From the NCBI RefSeq assembly GCF_001623875.1, contig NZ_LWAE01000005.1, positions 62,001 to 126,000 of the forward strand: a stretch of 64,000 bases of DNA. The letters are read 5' to 3'. Shown in pieces: positions 63,795 through 64,000 of this stretch. The stretch comes from Clostridium magnum DSM 2767 (GTDB lineage: Bacteria; Bacillota; Clostridia; Clostridiales; Clostridiaceae). Position 1 is the stretch's first letter, and every line of letters starts with the position of its first letter. Below the pieces are notes generated by a model, which saw nothing but the letters and a program-made list of their open reading frames with translations, was not told the origin of the DNA and did no database searches. The position numbers and the translations under genes were made by a program.

Positions 63795-64000
63795 TTAGTC
63801 TAACTCTTTGTTAACTGATAACTCTTTAATAGTGGTTGAAAGATCATCATATCGAAAGCAGGTAACTATATGATCATTTATCAAACCTGTTGCCTGAAGG
63901 TAAGAATAAATTATAGTAGAACCTACAAATTTAAAGCCTCTCTTTTTCAAATCCTTGCTGATTTCATCAGATAAATTAGAGGTAGCAGGAACTTCGGAAA
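63795..64000 (-). CDS. tag: DNA-3-methyladenine glycosylase I (3' end only)
   Basis: The last 68 codons of Tag: VPATSNLSDEISKDLKKRG, KFVGSTIIYSYLQATGLIND and HIVTCFRYDD, the family's C-terminal signature with its zinc-binding His and Cys (NDH and TCF). The gene enters from the right edge and is transcribed leftward; it excises 3-methyladenine from DNA. It is unrelated to the glycan genes upstream. Confidence 0.88.
   Translation of the reverse strand, partial: SEVPATSNLSDEISKDLKKRGFKFVGSTIIYSYLQATGLINDHIVTCFRYDDLSTTIKELSVNKELD

Overview
The window is AT-rich Firmicutes DNA with strong GGAGG ribosome binding sites, frequent TTG and GTG starts and many hairpin terminators. Three traits point to a spore-forming anaerobe of Clostridium or a close relative: a UGA-containing (selenocysteine) peroxiredoxin, the anaerobic siroheme-based (Ahb) heme pathway, and a glycan locus with sporulation-type promoter motifs. 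The species cannot be named from the sequence alone.

Layout. 1-3.6 kb: end of a xylose ABC importer operon (xylF-xylG-xylH). 3.7-6.2 kb: a secreted cell-wall-binding-repeat protein and two small membrane proteins. 6.2-15.5 kb: a cluster with a double-rhodanese lipoprotein divergent from a YnjBCD-type importer (binding protein, two permeases, ATPase), followed by two sugar-nucleotide-type transferases of the rSAM/selenodomain-associated families, a small-molecule kinase and a CCG-domain Fe-S oxidoreductase. A structured leader with a competing terminator sits between the binding protein and the first permease. 15.6-19.7 kb: a hydrolase and the ahbC-ahbD-ahbA-ahbB heme genes (minus strand). 19.9-28.5 kb: a YczE-type membrane protein, then an amino-acid/amine oxidation operon (APC permease, ornithine-cyclodeaminase-like protein, three-part FAD/Fe-S dehydrogenase, a BFD-type Fe-S protein, RidA) and an AraC regulator. 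28.5-34.4 kb: debris of a beta-glucoside PTS gene, an intact GH1 enzyme, an amino-acid binding lipoprotein, an alanine/ornithine racemase and a collagen-like protein. 34.6-39.1 kb: an ankyrin protein, a BlaR1-like protein that has lost its peptidase domain next to a BlaI remnant, and a PadR module. 39.5-48.4 kb: HTH regulator plus peptide deformylase, exonuclease-BRCT protein, MarR-FUSC efflux pair, GNAT, AIM24, DUF3892, Dus, the selenoprotein peroxiredoxin and a LysR regulator. 48.6-52.1 kb: a heterodimeric ABC exporter. 52.2-63.7 kb: a glycan locus (glycosyltransferases, 4,6-dehydratase, aminotransferase, epimerase, ATP-grasp, PIG-L deacetylase, metallophosphoesterase). The window ends in the 3' part of tag.

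The most unusual feature is a dispersed intergenic repeat family. Short (about 54 bp) and long (130-175 bp, strongly structured) forms share the same ends, occur on both strands, and repeatedly abut or enter the 3' ends of genes. Other notable items are the putative ON-type riboswitch in the Ynj-like operon, the selenoprotein peroxiredoxin, and shared CATAnnnTA (sigma-E/K-like) promoter motifs at the two divergent promoter regions of the glycan locus. Several genes are decaying (PTS, blaI, blaR1, a PadR-linked membrane protein).
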